Assembly (NCBI RefSeq): GCF_034424175.1
Contig: NZ_CP139986.1
Coordinates: 992,001 to 1,056,000 of the forward strand
Source of the DNA: Kluyvera intermedia
GTDB lineage: Bacteria; Pseudomonadota; Gammaproteobacteria; Enterobacterales; Enterobacteriaceae
Direction: 5' to 3'
Length of the DNA stretch: 64,000 nucleotides
A program made the position numbers and the translations under genes. This document shows positions 56,251 to 64,000 of this stretch, piece after piece. The notes below the pieces were generated by a model, which was not told the DNA's origin, ran no database searches, and saw only the letters and a program-made list of their open reading frames with translations. Each line of letters begins with the position of its first letter. Positions within the stretch are counted from its first letter, which is position 1.

Positions 56251-56618
56251 GTCGACAGGGAGTCGCAAAATGAAGTGAACATCAGGATGATGACTCTTCA
56301 TAGGACACACCGGGAAGGTGATACAAGGATAGGCTTCAGGATGAAGCACAGGATCACGCAGGAACGCGTTAAAGGACACCTCCAGGACGGAGAATGGGAG
56401 CCAGACAGGATATCTGGTGGATCAGGAAGATCAGGACGCACTCAAGGATAGGGTGAAATCGCATCGGGGTGGTGTGATGCAGGAAGCAATCGTTTATGGA
56501 TGAACAGGTCAGGAGACCACAGGAAAAGTTGTCACGGACGAGCAGGGAGCACTAAAAGTAGCTGGATTGCTGCGAAACGAACCGGGAGCACTGTTTTTAC
56601 AGTGCTCCCTTTTTTTTG
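56251..56618 (+). ncRNA. csrB: CsrA-sequestering small RNA CsrB
   Basis: About 368 nt starting GTCGACAGGGAGTCGC and ending in the hairpin GGGAGCACTG-TTTTTA-CAGTGCTCCC plus a run of T. It contains about 25 GGA triplets, many as CAGGA in hairpin loops, the CsrA-binding signature. Placement between syd and yqcC and both ends match E. coli CsrB (369 nt); the middle differs by many compensating changes. It soaks up CsrA and so relieves CsrA control of carbon storage, motility and biofilm. Confidence 0.96.
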
Positions 56619-56675
56619 TTTCTCGCCAACCAGTAATGGTATCCTGCGCCCGATTTTGTTTTCTCTGAGGTTTCC

Positions 56676-57005
56676 ATGACACTGAACGCCCGCTTACGCG
56701 ACCAACTCCTGCATATTGAATCTCTGCTCCGCCAGCACCAGCACTGGCAGGAAACGGCGCCGCACGACAGTGCTTTTGCCAGCGATCAACCGTTCTTTAT
56801 GGATACACTGGAGCCGCTTGAGTGGCTACAATGGGTGCTGATCCCACGTATGCACCAGTTGCTGGACAACGAAATGCCGTTGCCGAAAGATTTTGCCATC
56901 GCACCGTATTATGAAATGGCCCTGGATGCTGCCCATCCGCTGCGCGAGATCATCTTGCCGCCGCTGGCTGTTCTGGATACCTTCTTTGTCGGCGATGCTA
57001 CCTGA
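56676..57005 (+). CDS. yqcC: DUF446 protein YqcC
   Basis: 109 aa, E. coli length. Small mostly helical protein with conserved FMDTLEPLEWLQWVLIPRM and NEMPLPKDFAIAPYYEMAL. Function unknown. Its stop overlaps the truC ATG by one base (TGATG), and truC and yqcA follow, so the three are co-transcribed. Confidence 0.93.
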   Translation: MTLNARLRDQLLHIESLLRQHQHWQETAPHDSAFASDQPFFMDTLEPLEWLQWVLIPRMHQLLDNEMPLPKDFAIAPYYEMALDAAHPLREIILPPLAVLDTFFVGDAT

Positions 57006-57787
57006 TGCTGGAAATTATTTATCAGGATGAATGGTTGGTGGCCGTCAATAAGCCTTCCGGTTGGCTGGTTCACCGTAGCTGGCTTGATCGCGATGAGAAA
57101 GTGGTGGTGATGCAGACGGTGCGCGATCAGATTGGTCAGCATGTCTTCACCGCCCATCGCCTCGACCGTCCCACTTCTGGCGTCCTGTTGATGGGGTTAT
57201 CCAGCGAAGCGGGTCGTCGCCTCTCTCAGCAGTTTGAACAACATCTGATTCAAAAGCGCTACCACGCTATTGTACGCGGTTGGCTCACCGACGAGGCCGT
57301 ACTCGACTACCCTCTGGTGGAAGAGCTGGATAAAATTGCCGACAAATTTGCGCGTGAAAATAAAGAAGCGCAGCCTGCGGTAACTCATTATCGCGGCCTG
57401 GCGACCATCGAAATGCCGGTGGCAACCGGCCGTTATCCGACTACGCGCTATGGGCTGGTAGAGATGGAGCCGAAAACGGGCCGCAAACACCAGTTGCGCC
57501 GCCATATGCGCCACCTTAATCATCCGATGATTGGCGATACCAAACATGGTGATTTACGCCAGAACCGCAGCGCGGCCGAGCATTTTGGCTGCAACCGACT
57601 GATGCTGCACGCCAGCCAACTGTCGCTGACTCATCCGTTTACCGGTGAGCCGCTGGTCATTCGTGCCGGGCTTGACGATGTCTGGATGCAGGCTTTGTCA
57701 CATTTCGGTTGGCGCGGGCTTCTCCCTTTAAATGAAAGGGTTGAGTTTGTTGCTGACTGCGGTCAGGATGAAGCTATCCAGAAGTAA
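57005..57787 (+). CDS. truC: tRNA pseudouridine(65) synthase
   Basis: 260 aa, E. coli length. RluA-family fold; catalytic Asp54 in AHRLDRPTSGVLL. The second conserved segment is TGRKHQLRRHMRHLNHPMIGD. It makes pseudouridine at U65 of some tRNAs. Confidence 0.96.
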   Translation: MLEIIYQDEWLVAVNKPSGWLVHRSWLDRDEKVVVMQTVRDQIGQHVFTAHRLDRPTSGVLLMGLSSEAGRRLSQQFEQHLIQKRYHAIVRGWLTDEAVLDYPLVEELDKIADKFARENKEAQPAVTHYRGLATIEMPVATGRYPTTRYGLVEMEPKTGRKHQLRRHMRHLNHPMIGDTKHGDLRQNRSAAEHFGCNRLMLHASQLSLTHPFTGEPLVIRAGLDDVWMQALSHFGWRGLLPLNERVEFVADCGQDEAIQK

Positions 57788-57802
57788 ACAGGGAGTTAAA
57801 TC

Positions 57803-58246
57803 ATGGCTGAAATCGGGATTTTTGTTGGCACCATGTACGGCAATTCGCTACTGGTGGCTGAAGAGGCAGAAACCATTCTGAATGAAATGGGTCATCAGGC
57901 TCGGGTATTTGAAGATCCGCTGGTGGCCGATTGGGAAAGCTATACCGGGAAATACGTTCTGGTGGTGACTTCCACAACCGGGCAGGGCGATTTACCTGAC
58001 AGTATTGTGCCGCTGTTTAACGATCTCCAGGATATGTATCAACCGCATTTACGCTACGGCATTATTGCGCTGGGTGATAGCACCTACGCTAATTTCTGCG
58101 GCGGCGGCAAACGGTTTGATACGCTGCTTCAAGAACAGGGCGCACAACGCATCGGTGACATGCTGATGATTGATGCCTCAGAAGACCCAGAGCCGGAAAG
58201 CGTTTCGAATCCGTGGGTTTTGCAGTGGGCGAAGTTGCTTAAATAA
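57803..58246 (+). CDS. yqcA: Short-chain flavodoxin YqcA
   Basis: 147 aa (E. coli 149). FMN phosphate loop GTMYGNSLLVAEEA at residues 9-22, and the isoalloxazine-contacting segments TSTTGQGDLPDS and ALGDSTYANFCGG. It is a MioC-like flavodoxin with an unknown partner. Last gene of yqcC-truC-yqcA; GGGAG precedes the ATG. Confidence 0.94.
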   Translation: MAEIGIFVGTMYGNSLLVAEEAETILNEMGHQARVFEDPLVADWESYTGKYVLVVTSTTGQGDLPDSIVPLFNDLQDMYQPHLRYGIIALGDSTYANFCGGGKRFDTLLQEQGAQRIGDMLMIDASEDPEPESVSNPWVLQWAKLLK

Positions 58247-58253
58247 CAGGGCT

Positions 58254-58275
58254 GCCCTCTCCCTACGTAGAGGGC
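58254..58275 (+). terminator. Hairpin after yqcA
   Basis: GCCCTCT-CCCTACGT-AGAGGGC is a 7-bp stem with an 8-base loop, beginning 8 bases after the yqcA stop and followed by CTCCTTGCTCTT. A weak terminator is likely. Confidence 0.6.
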
Positions 58276-58594
58276 CTCCTTGCTCTTACTGATAGCCAGT
58301 CCGTTGGAACAACGACGGTTTATCATAACAAGCCATCCCCAACTTCTCTTCGGGCTTATGCCTGTAAACTTCTCATCCACTCTGATTTTTTTCTGCTGTT
58401 TCCACAACGTCAAGTGAGCCATTTCACGTTCTTTCACCAAATGGTTAATTAGCACGCTACTGTATTCGTTTTCGTGAGCCATTACCCAGTCGCTTGGACA
58501 AATGTCGAAAAAAGTCGACTAAACCCCCTCTAATGATGTGCGTTTGAACGGTGAGTCGCAGACCTCCTCTTTTTATACTTTCCCTGCCAGTAAC
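58276..58594. other. Orphan intergenic segment between yqcA and gudP
   Basis: About 320 bases of lower-GC sequence. On the minus strand a frame open from 58482 to 58129 reads MAHENEYSSVLINHLVKERE then LWKQQKKIRVDEKFTG before running into the reverse of yqcA. I recognise no family, see no good Shine-Dalgarno, and its C-terminal third is antisense to yqcA. It could be a decayed gene fragment or noncoding. GTGAGCCATT occurs twice (about 58416 and 58474). Confidence 0.3.
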
Positions 58595-58618
58595 AAAAAA
58601 GCAGTCGCATAACGACTG
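58595..58618 (-). terminator. Minus-strand intrinsic terminator upstream of gudP
   Basis: On the minus strand CAGTCG-TTATG-CGACTG-C is followed by six T (58595-58600), a compact terminator facing away from gudP. No gene or clear promoter lies between it and gudP on that strand, so what it ends is unclear. Confidence 0.65.
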
Positions 58619-58712
58619 ACTGCTAAAAACACAAATACGTCATTCTGATTACCCTACAGGTTGTGCTGTTCAGAATAGATGTAGCTAAAAGCTATATTTC
58701 AGGAGTACAACA

Positions 58713-60071
58713 ATGAGTTCATTAAGTCATTCAGCGAGCGCCGTTGAAAAACGGACTAATGCTCGCTATTGGATAGTGGTGATGCTGTTTATCGTCACGT
58801 CATTCAACTACGGCGACCGTGCGACACTCTCTATTGCTGGGTCGGAGATGGCCAAAGATATTGGGCTTGACGCGGTGGGAATGGGGTACGTTTTCTCCGC
58901 ATTCTCATGGGCCTATGTTATCGGTCAGATACCTGGCGGCTGGTTGCTTGACCGTTTTGGGTCAAAACGTGTCTATTTCTGGTCAATACTAATCTGGTCT
59001 GGATTTACTCTGTTGCAGGGTTTTGTCGATATCTTCAGTGGTTTCGGCATCATCATTGCGCTCTTTACCCTCCGCTTCCTGGTAGGTCTTGCCGAATCAC
59101 CTTCCTTCCCGGGGAATAGCCGTATTGTCGCTGCCTGGTTCCCGGCGCAGGAAAGGGGAACGGCTGTGGCTATCTTTAACTCCGCCCAATATTTTGCCAC
59201 CGTTATTTTCGCACCGATTATGGGCTGGCTGACGCATGCTGTGGGCTGGTCACATGTCTTCTTCTTTATGGGTGGGCTGGGCATTATCATCAGTTTTGTC
59301 TGGCTGAAGGTTATCCATGAGCCTAACCAACACCCTGGCGTTAATAAGCAAGAGCTGGAGTACATTGCAGCCGGTGGGGCGCTTATTAATATGGATCAGA
59401 AAGGCGCGGTCGCAAAAGTACCGTTTAGCCAGAAGTGGGGCCAGATCAAACAGCTGCTGGGCTCCCGCATGATGATTGGTATTTATATCGGGCAGTACTG
59501 TATTAACGCTTTAACCTACTTCTTTATCACCTGGTTCCCGGTCTATCTGGTGCAGGCGCGTGGGATGTCCATTCTGAAAGCTGGCTTTGTCGCCTCGGTT
59601 CCGGTTATCTGCGGCTTTGCGGGCGGGGTGCTGGGCGGGATTATATCCGACTGGTTAATGCGCCGTACCGGGTCACTGAACATCGCGCGTAAAACGCCTA
59701 TCGTGCTGGGAATGCTGCTGTCGATGGTGATGGTGTTCTGTAACTACGTGAACGTGGAATGGATGATCATTGGGTTTATGGCCATGGCCTTCTTCGGCAA
59801 GGGCATTGGGGCGCTCGGCTGGGCCGTGATGGCAGATACCGCACCGAAAGAGATTAGCGGTCTTTCCGGCGGTCTGTTCAATATGTTCGGTAACATCTCC
59901 GGCATCGTGACCCCCATTGCGATCGGCTACATTGTCGGAACGACGGGGTCTTTCAACGGTGCGCTGATTTATGTCGGCATTCATGCGCTGGTGGCGATTG
60001 CGAGCTATCTGGTGCTGGTGGGCGATATTAAACGCGTAGAGCTTAAACCGGTGACAGGAGCGTCGTCATGA
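58713..60071 (+). CDS. gudP: D-glucarate/galactarate MFS transporter GudP
   Basis: 452 aa (E. coli 450). 12-helix MFS permease of the anion:cation symporter family; conserved FNYGDRATLSIAG in helix 1 and WLLDRFGSKRVYFWS between helices 2 and 3. It imports D-glucarate, galactarate and related acids. CAGGAG precedes the ATG. First gene of the gud unit; overlaps gudX by 4 bases (ATGA). CdaR activation is expected from E. coli, but I do not identify its site. Confidence 0.96.
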   Translation: MSSLSHSASAVEKRTNARYWIVVMLFIVTSFNYGDRATLSIAGSEMAKDIGLDAVGMGYVFSAFSWAYVIGQIPGGWLLDRFGSKRVYFWSILIWSGFTLLQGFVDIFSGFGIIIALFTLRFLVGLAESPSFPGNSRIVAAWFPAQERGTAVAIFNSAQYFATVIFAPIMGWLTHAVGWSHVFFFMGGLGIIISFVWLKVIHEPNQHPGVNKQELEYIAAGGALINMDQKGAVAKVPFSQKWGQIKQLLGSRMMIGIYIGQYCINALTYFFITWFPVYLVQARGMSILKAGFVASVPVICGFAGGVLGGIISDWLMRRTGSLNIARKTPIVLGMLLSMVMVFCNYVNVEWMIIGFMAMAFFGKGIGALGWAVMADTAPKEISGLSGGLFNMFGNISGIVTPIAIGYIVGTTGSFNGALIYVGIHALVAIASYLVLVGDIKRVELKPVTGASS

Positions 60072-61417
60072 GCCTGCAATCCAGTCCGATCATTACAGAT
60101 ATGAAGGTTATCCCGGTAGCCGGTCAGGACAGTATGCTGCTGAATATCGGCGGCGCACATAACGCCTGGTTCACCCGCAATATTGTGGTTCTGACCGATA
60201 ATGCCGGGAATACCGGTGTTGGGGAGGCGCCTGGTGGTGAGGTAATTTACCAGACGCTGGTTGATGCCATTCCGATGGTATTAGGTCAGGGAGTTGCCCG
60301 TCTGAATAAAGTGGTTCAGCGAGTGCATAAGGGTAACCAAAACGCCGATTTCGATACCTTCGGACAAGGAGCATGGACGTTTGAATTGCGAGTTAATGCG
60401 GTTGCAGCACTGGAAGCTGCGCTGCTCGACCTGCTGGGCAAAGTACTCAACGTCCCGGTTTGCGAACTGCTCGGGCCGGGTAAACAGCGCGATGCGGTGA
60501 CGGTGCTCGGTTACCTGTTTTATATCGGCGATCGCACGAAAACGGACCTGCCTTATCTGGAGAGTACACCGGGAAACCACGAATGGTATCGCCTGCGTCA
60601 TCAAGAAGCGATGACCAGCGATGCGGTGCTGCGTCTGGCGCAGGCTTCTCAGGATCGCTACGGTTTCAAAGATTTCAAACTAAAAGGCGGCGTCCTGCCG
60701 GGTGAGCAGGAAATTGAGTCGGTGAGGGCGCTGAAAAAACAGTTTCCGGATGCGCGGATAACCGTCGACCCAAACGGCGCCTGGCTTTTAGATGAAGCCA
60801 TCTCACTGTGTAAAGGGCTCAACGGTGTGTTGACCTATGCGGAAGACCCATGCGGTGCAGAACAAGGGTTCTCAGGCCGTGAAGTGATGGCGGAATTCCG
60901 CCGGGCAACCGGTCTGTCAGTGGCGACCAATATGATTGCCACTAACTGGCGGGAAATGGGGCACGCGGTAATGCTCAATTCGGTCGATATTCCGTTGGCC
61001 GACCCACACTTCTGGACTCTCTCCGGTGCCGTGCGCGTGGCGCAGCTTTGCGACGACTGGGGGCTGACCTGGGGCTGTCATTCCAACAACCATTTTGATA
61101 TTTCACTGGCCATGTTTACCCACGTGGCTGCCGCCGCTCCTGGCACGCCAACTGCTATTGATACCCACTGGATTTGGCAGGAGGGCGATGCACGCCTGAC
61201 CAAAAATCCATTAGAAATTAAAGACGGCAAGATCGCTGTACCGGACGCGCCTGGGCTGGGCGTGGAACTGGATTGGGAACAGATACACAAGGCTCATGAA
61301 GCCTACAAGAGATTACCGGCAGGTGCGCGTAACGATGCCATGCCGATGCAGTATCTGATTCCAGGCTGGAAATTTGACCGTAAACGTCCCGTTTTCGGCC
61401 GTAACGCATTCAATTAA
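60068..61417 (+). CDS. gudX: Glucarate dehydratase-related protein GudX
   Basis: 449 aa (E. coli 446). Enolase superfamily, a close paralogue of the next gene. The catalytic KLKGG pair lies in FKDFKLKGGVLPG, metal ligands in TVDPNGAW and YAEDPCGAEQG, and the base His in WGCHSNNHFDIS. Compared with GudD it has ATNWREMG where GudD has ATDWRQMG. E. coli GudX is described as glucarate dehydratase-like with poor activity; its role is uncertain. Gap to gudD is 11 bases. Confidence 0.94.
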   Translation: MSLQSSPIITDMKVIPVAGQDSMLLNIGGAHNAWFTRNIVVLTDNAGNTGVGEAPGGEVIYQTLVDAIPMVLGQGVARLNKVVQRVHKGNQNADFDTFGQGAWTFELRVNAVAALEAALLDLLGKVLNVPVCELLGPGKQRDAVTVLGYLFYIGDRTKTDLPYLESTPGNHEWYRLRHQEAMTSDAVLRLAQASQDRYGFKDFKLKGGVLPGEQEIESVRALKKQFPDARITVDPNGAWLLDEAISLCKGLNGVLTYAEDPCGAEQGFSGREVMAEFRRATGLSVATNMIATNWREMGHAVMLNSVDIPLADPHFWTLSGAVRVAQLCDDWGLTWGCHSNNHFDISLAMFTHVAAAAPGTPTAIDTHWIWQEGDARLTKNPLEIKDGKIAVPDAPGLGVELDWEQIHKAHEAYKRLPAGARNDAMPMQYLIPGWKFDRKRPVFGRNAFN

Positions 61418-61428
61418 GGATTAAAAAT

Positions 61429-62769
61429 ATGACGATTCAAACTTCAACTCCCGTTGTCACGTCGATGCAAATTGTACCGGTGGCCGGTCACGACAGTATG
61501 TTGATGAACCTCAGCGGAGCACATGCGCCGTTCTTTACGCGTAATGTTGTGATTATCAAAGACAACGCCGGTCATACGGGCGTGGGTGAAATTCCAGGCG
61601 GTGAAAAAATTCGCCTGACGCTGGAAGATGCTATTCCTCTGGTGGTTGGGAAGACCCTCGGTGAGTACAAAAATGTCCTGAACACCGTGCGCAATACGTT
61701 TGCTGACCGTGACTCTGGCGGTCGAGGTCTGCAAACCTTCGACTTGCGTACCACCATTCACGTGGTCACTGGTATTGAAGCCGCCATGCTGGATCTGCTC
61801 GGCCAGCATCTTGGCGTGAACGTGGCTTCTTTGCTAGGTGATGGTCAGCAGCGTAGTGAAGTCGAAATGCTGGGCTACCTGTTCTTCGTCGGCAATCGCA
61901 AAGCGACACCGCTGGCCTATCAGAGTCAGCCGGATGAAAAATGTGACTGGTATCGTCTGCGTCATGATGAAGCGATGACCCCGGATGCGGTGGTGCGTCT
62001 GGCTGAAGCCGCTTATGAAAAATACGGTTTCAACGACTTCAAGCTCAAAGGCGGCGTGCTCGCTGGAGAAGAAGAAGCGGAGTCTATCGTCGCGTTGGCA
62101 AAACGTTTCCCTCAGGCGCGTGTGACGCTGGATCCAAACGGCGCATGGTCGCTGAATGAGGCAATCAATATTGGTAAGTACCTGAAAGGCTCTCTGGCCT
62201 ATGCGGAAGATCCGTGTGGGGCTGAGCAAGGCTTCTCCGGGCGTGAAGTGATGGCGGAATTCCGTCGGGCGACGGGCCTGCCAACCGCCACCAACATGAT
62301 TGCTACCGACTGGCGTCAAATGGGGCATACCTTATCCTTGCAGTCGGTCGATATTCCGCTGGCCGATCCACACTTCTGGACCATGCAGGGCTCCGTTCGC
62401 GTGGCGCAAATGTGTCATGAATTTGGTCTGACCTGGGGCTCACATTCCAACAACCACTTCGATATTTCGCTGGCGATGTTCACCCATGTAGCCGCTGCGG
62501 CACCGGGGAAAGTGACCGCTATCGACACCCACTGGATCTGGCAGGAAGGTAACCAGCGTCTGACCAAAGAACCGTTCGAGATCAAAGGCGGGATGGTTCA
62601 GGTGCCGAGTAAACCAGGTCTTGGCGTTGAACTGGATATGGATCAGGTGATGAAGGCTAATGAACTGTATAAAAAACACGGTCTTGGTGCCCGTGACGAT
62701 GCAATGGGAATGCAGTATTTGATCCCAAACTGGACGTTTGACAATAAACGCCCTTGCATGGTGCGCTAA
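61429..62769 (+). CDS. gudD: D-glucarate dehydratase
   Basis: 446 aa, E. coli length. Enolase-superfamily: capping domain at the N-terminus, barrel with FNDFKLKGGVLAG (Lys-x-Lys), TLDPNGAW, YAEDPCGAEQG, TNMIATDW and the base His in WGSHSNNHFDIS. It dehydrates D-glucarate or L-idarate to 5-keto-4-deoxyglucarate, later cleaved to pyruvate and tartronate semialdehyde, then glycerate, which GarK phosphorylates. Confidence 0.97.
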   Translation: MTIQTSTPVVTSMQIVPVAGHDSMLMNLSGAHAPFFTRNVVIIKDNAGHTGVGEIPGGEKIRLTLEDAIPLVVGKTLGEYKNVLNTVRNTFADRDSGGRGLQTFDLRTTIHVVTGIEAAMLDLLGQHLGVNVASLLGDGQQRSEVEMLGYLFFVGNRKATPLAYQSQPDEKCDWYRLRHDEAMTPDAVVRLAEAAYEKYGFNDFKLKGGVLAGEEEAESIVALAKRFPQARVTLDPNGAWSLNEAINIGKYLKGSLAYAEDPCGAEQGFSGREVMAEFRRATGLPTATNMIATDWRQMGHTLSLQSVDIPLADPHFWTMQGSVRVAQMCHEFGLTWGSHSNNHFDISLAMFTHVAAAAPGKVTAIDTHWIWQEGNQRLTKEPFEIKGGMVQVPSKPGLGVELDMDQVMKANELYKKHGLGARDDAMGMQYLIPNWTFDNKRPCMVR

Positions 62770-62776
62770 GATTAAT

Positions 62777-62834
62777 GCCGGTTCCTCAGGGAACCGGCAA
62801 TGTTCTGCACATCATGGTGTGCAGAACATTGCCG
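62777..62834. promoter_or_regulatory. Two competing hairpins between gudD and garK
   Basis: Hairpin 1 is GCCGGTTC-CTCAGG-GAACCGGC (62777-62798). Hairpin 2 is CGGCAATGTTCTGCACA-TCATGG and its exact complement (62795-62834), a perfect 17-bp stem. They share 62795-62798 so the full stems exclude each other. Neither is followed by a T-tract. garK starts 22 bases later after AAGGA. This may tune garK expression or protect the gudD 3' end. Confidence 0.6.
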
Positions 62835-62856
62835 TCAACTCGTATAAGGACAGCCT

Positions 62857-63996
62857 ATGAAAATCGTGATTGCCCCGGACTCCTATAAGGAAAGCTTGAG
62901 TGCACTCGACGTTGCCTGTGCTATTGAGGCGGGTTTTCGGGAGATTTATCCTGATGCCGAGTACGTTAAGATTCCGGTGGCTGACGGTGGAGAAGGCACG
63001 GTAGAAGCAATGGTTGCCGCGACCCAGGGGCGGGTGATACCGGTTAAAGTGACCGGCCCGCTGGGTGAACCCGTGGCGGGTTTCTATGGTGTGTCAGGCG
63101 ATGAGCAATGCGCATTTATTGAAATGGCAGCGGCAAGTGGGCTTGAGTTGCTCTCTCCGGCGCAGCGTAATCCGCTGAAAACCACTTCGTGGGGCACCGG
63201 CGAGTTGATCCGTCATGCGCTGGACCTCGGGGTCAGGCGCATTATCATCGGGCTTGGCGGCAGTGCCACCAACGATGGTGGCGCGGGAATGGTTCAGGCA
63301 CTGGGCGCAAAACTGTTGACGGATGAGCATCAACAAATCGGGTAGGGTGGTGCGGAACTGGCTGCACTCATGAAGATCGACATCAGCGAGCTGGATAGTC
63401 GCCTGGCGGATTGTCAGATTGATGTGGCCTGCGATGTGACCAACCCGCTGACCGGTGAGGAAGGGGCGTCAGCTGTCTTTGGCCCACAAAAAGGCGCAAC
63501 GCCTGAGATGGTCACGAATCTTGACCACGCGCTGGCGCATTACGCCGCGCGTATCAAGCAGGATTTTGGGATTGCCGTATTATCGCTCGAGGGCGGCGGC
63601 GCTGCCGGTGGCATGGGCGCAGCGCTATTTGCGTTTTGCGGTGCGAAGCTGCGTCCCGGCATTGATATTGTGACGGAAGCGCTACATCTGGATACGCTGG
63701 TGGCTGATGCCAATCTGGTGATCACCGGCGAGGGGCGAATGGATAGCCAGACGATTCACGGCAAAGTGCCGGTGGGTGTGGCGCGGGTTGCCAAGCGTTA
63801 TCACATTCCTGTGATTGGTATTGCCGGGAGCCTGACGGCAGACGTCGGCGTGGTGCATCAGCACGGTATAGACGCGGTATTTAGCGTGCTCTATCGCGTT
63901 TGCTCGCTCGACGACGCGCTGGCGCACGCGGGAGAGAATGTGCGGATGGCGGCGAGGAATATTGCGGCGGTGATGCGGTTGGGACAGAAGATGTAA
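62857..63996 (+). pseudogene. garK: Glycerate 2-kinase garK interrupted by an in-frame amber codon
   Basis: The frame starts MKIVIAPDSYKESLSALDVA and runs to TAG at 63343-63345 (codon 163, after LLTDEHQQIG). It continues in the same frame as GGAELAALMKIDISELDSRL to the normal stop at 63996. Read through, it is 379 codons, near the 381 aa of E. coli GarK, with ADGGEGTVEAM, GGSATNDGGAGMVQALGAKL and VITGEGRMDSQ all conserved. The residue replaced cannot be fixed from this sequence; CAG to TAG is one simple route. Unless suppressed, the product is cut at 162 residues. Confidence 0.9.
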
Positions 63997-64000
63997 GTTT

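Overview
The window is a stretch of chromosome from a member of the Enterobacteriaceae. Gene content and order match the E. coli K-12 thyA-downstream to gud interval (ppdA-recCBD-argA-amiC ... metZWV-mltA-csd-gcvA-fuc-sda-csrB-truC-gud) almost gene for gene, with protein lengths equal or within a few residues. The main difference is a ~16.5 kb anaerobic cobalamin island between amiC and the initiator-tRNA array, where K-12 has nothing. Salmonella and Citrobacter carry their cob operon beside pdu instead, so a Klebsiella/Raoultella/Kluyvera/Enterobacter-type genome is my best guess; this is inference and I cannot name the species.

Layout. 1-5.2 kb: prepilin-like genes ppdA, ppdB, ygdB, ppdC and recC. 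5.3-13.6 kb: ptrA, recB, recD with start/stop overlaps. 13.6-16.6 kb: a small repeat cluster, then argA and amiC diverging over two ARG boxes. 16.6-33.1 kb: the B12 island. cobD and pduX converge. pduX diverges from a 17-gene operon cbiABCDETFGHJKLMNQOP that is preceded by a B12 riboswitch. The operon takes sirohydrochlorin plus cobalt to cobyric acid and adenosylcobinamide phosphate, and includes its own cobalt ECF transporter. PduX and CobD supply the aminopropanol phosphate arm used by CbiB. Nucleotide-loop genes (cobU, cobS, cobT) are absent from the window.

33.1-33.7 kb: four initiator tRNA genes on an exact 127-bp period. 33.8-40.7 kb: mltA, tcdA, csdEA, ygdI, sRNA gene gcvB divergent from gcvA, ygdD, rlmM. 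40.7-49 kb: the fucose regulon, fucPIKUR and fucAO divergent around a regulatory region with CRP-like sites and a recurring motif. 49-58.3 kb: xni, sdaCB, ppnN, queF, syd, sRNA gene csrB, yqcC, truC, yqcA. 58.7-64 kb: gudP, gudX, gudD and garK for glucarate.

The oddest direct observations are two in-frame amber codons in otherwise intact sugar genes: fucP (codon 107, where Trp is expected) and garK (codon 163). They suggest recent loss of fucose uptake and glycerate kinase function, amber suppression, or sequencing error. Other structure worth checking is a pair of mutually exclusive hairpins between gudD and garK, a repeated 10-bp motif in the fuc control region, and an orphan segment upstream of gudP with a terminator facing away from gudP. 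I did not find a clearly new biological system; most of the window is well-known enteric core plus the B12 island.
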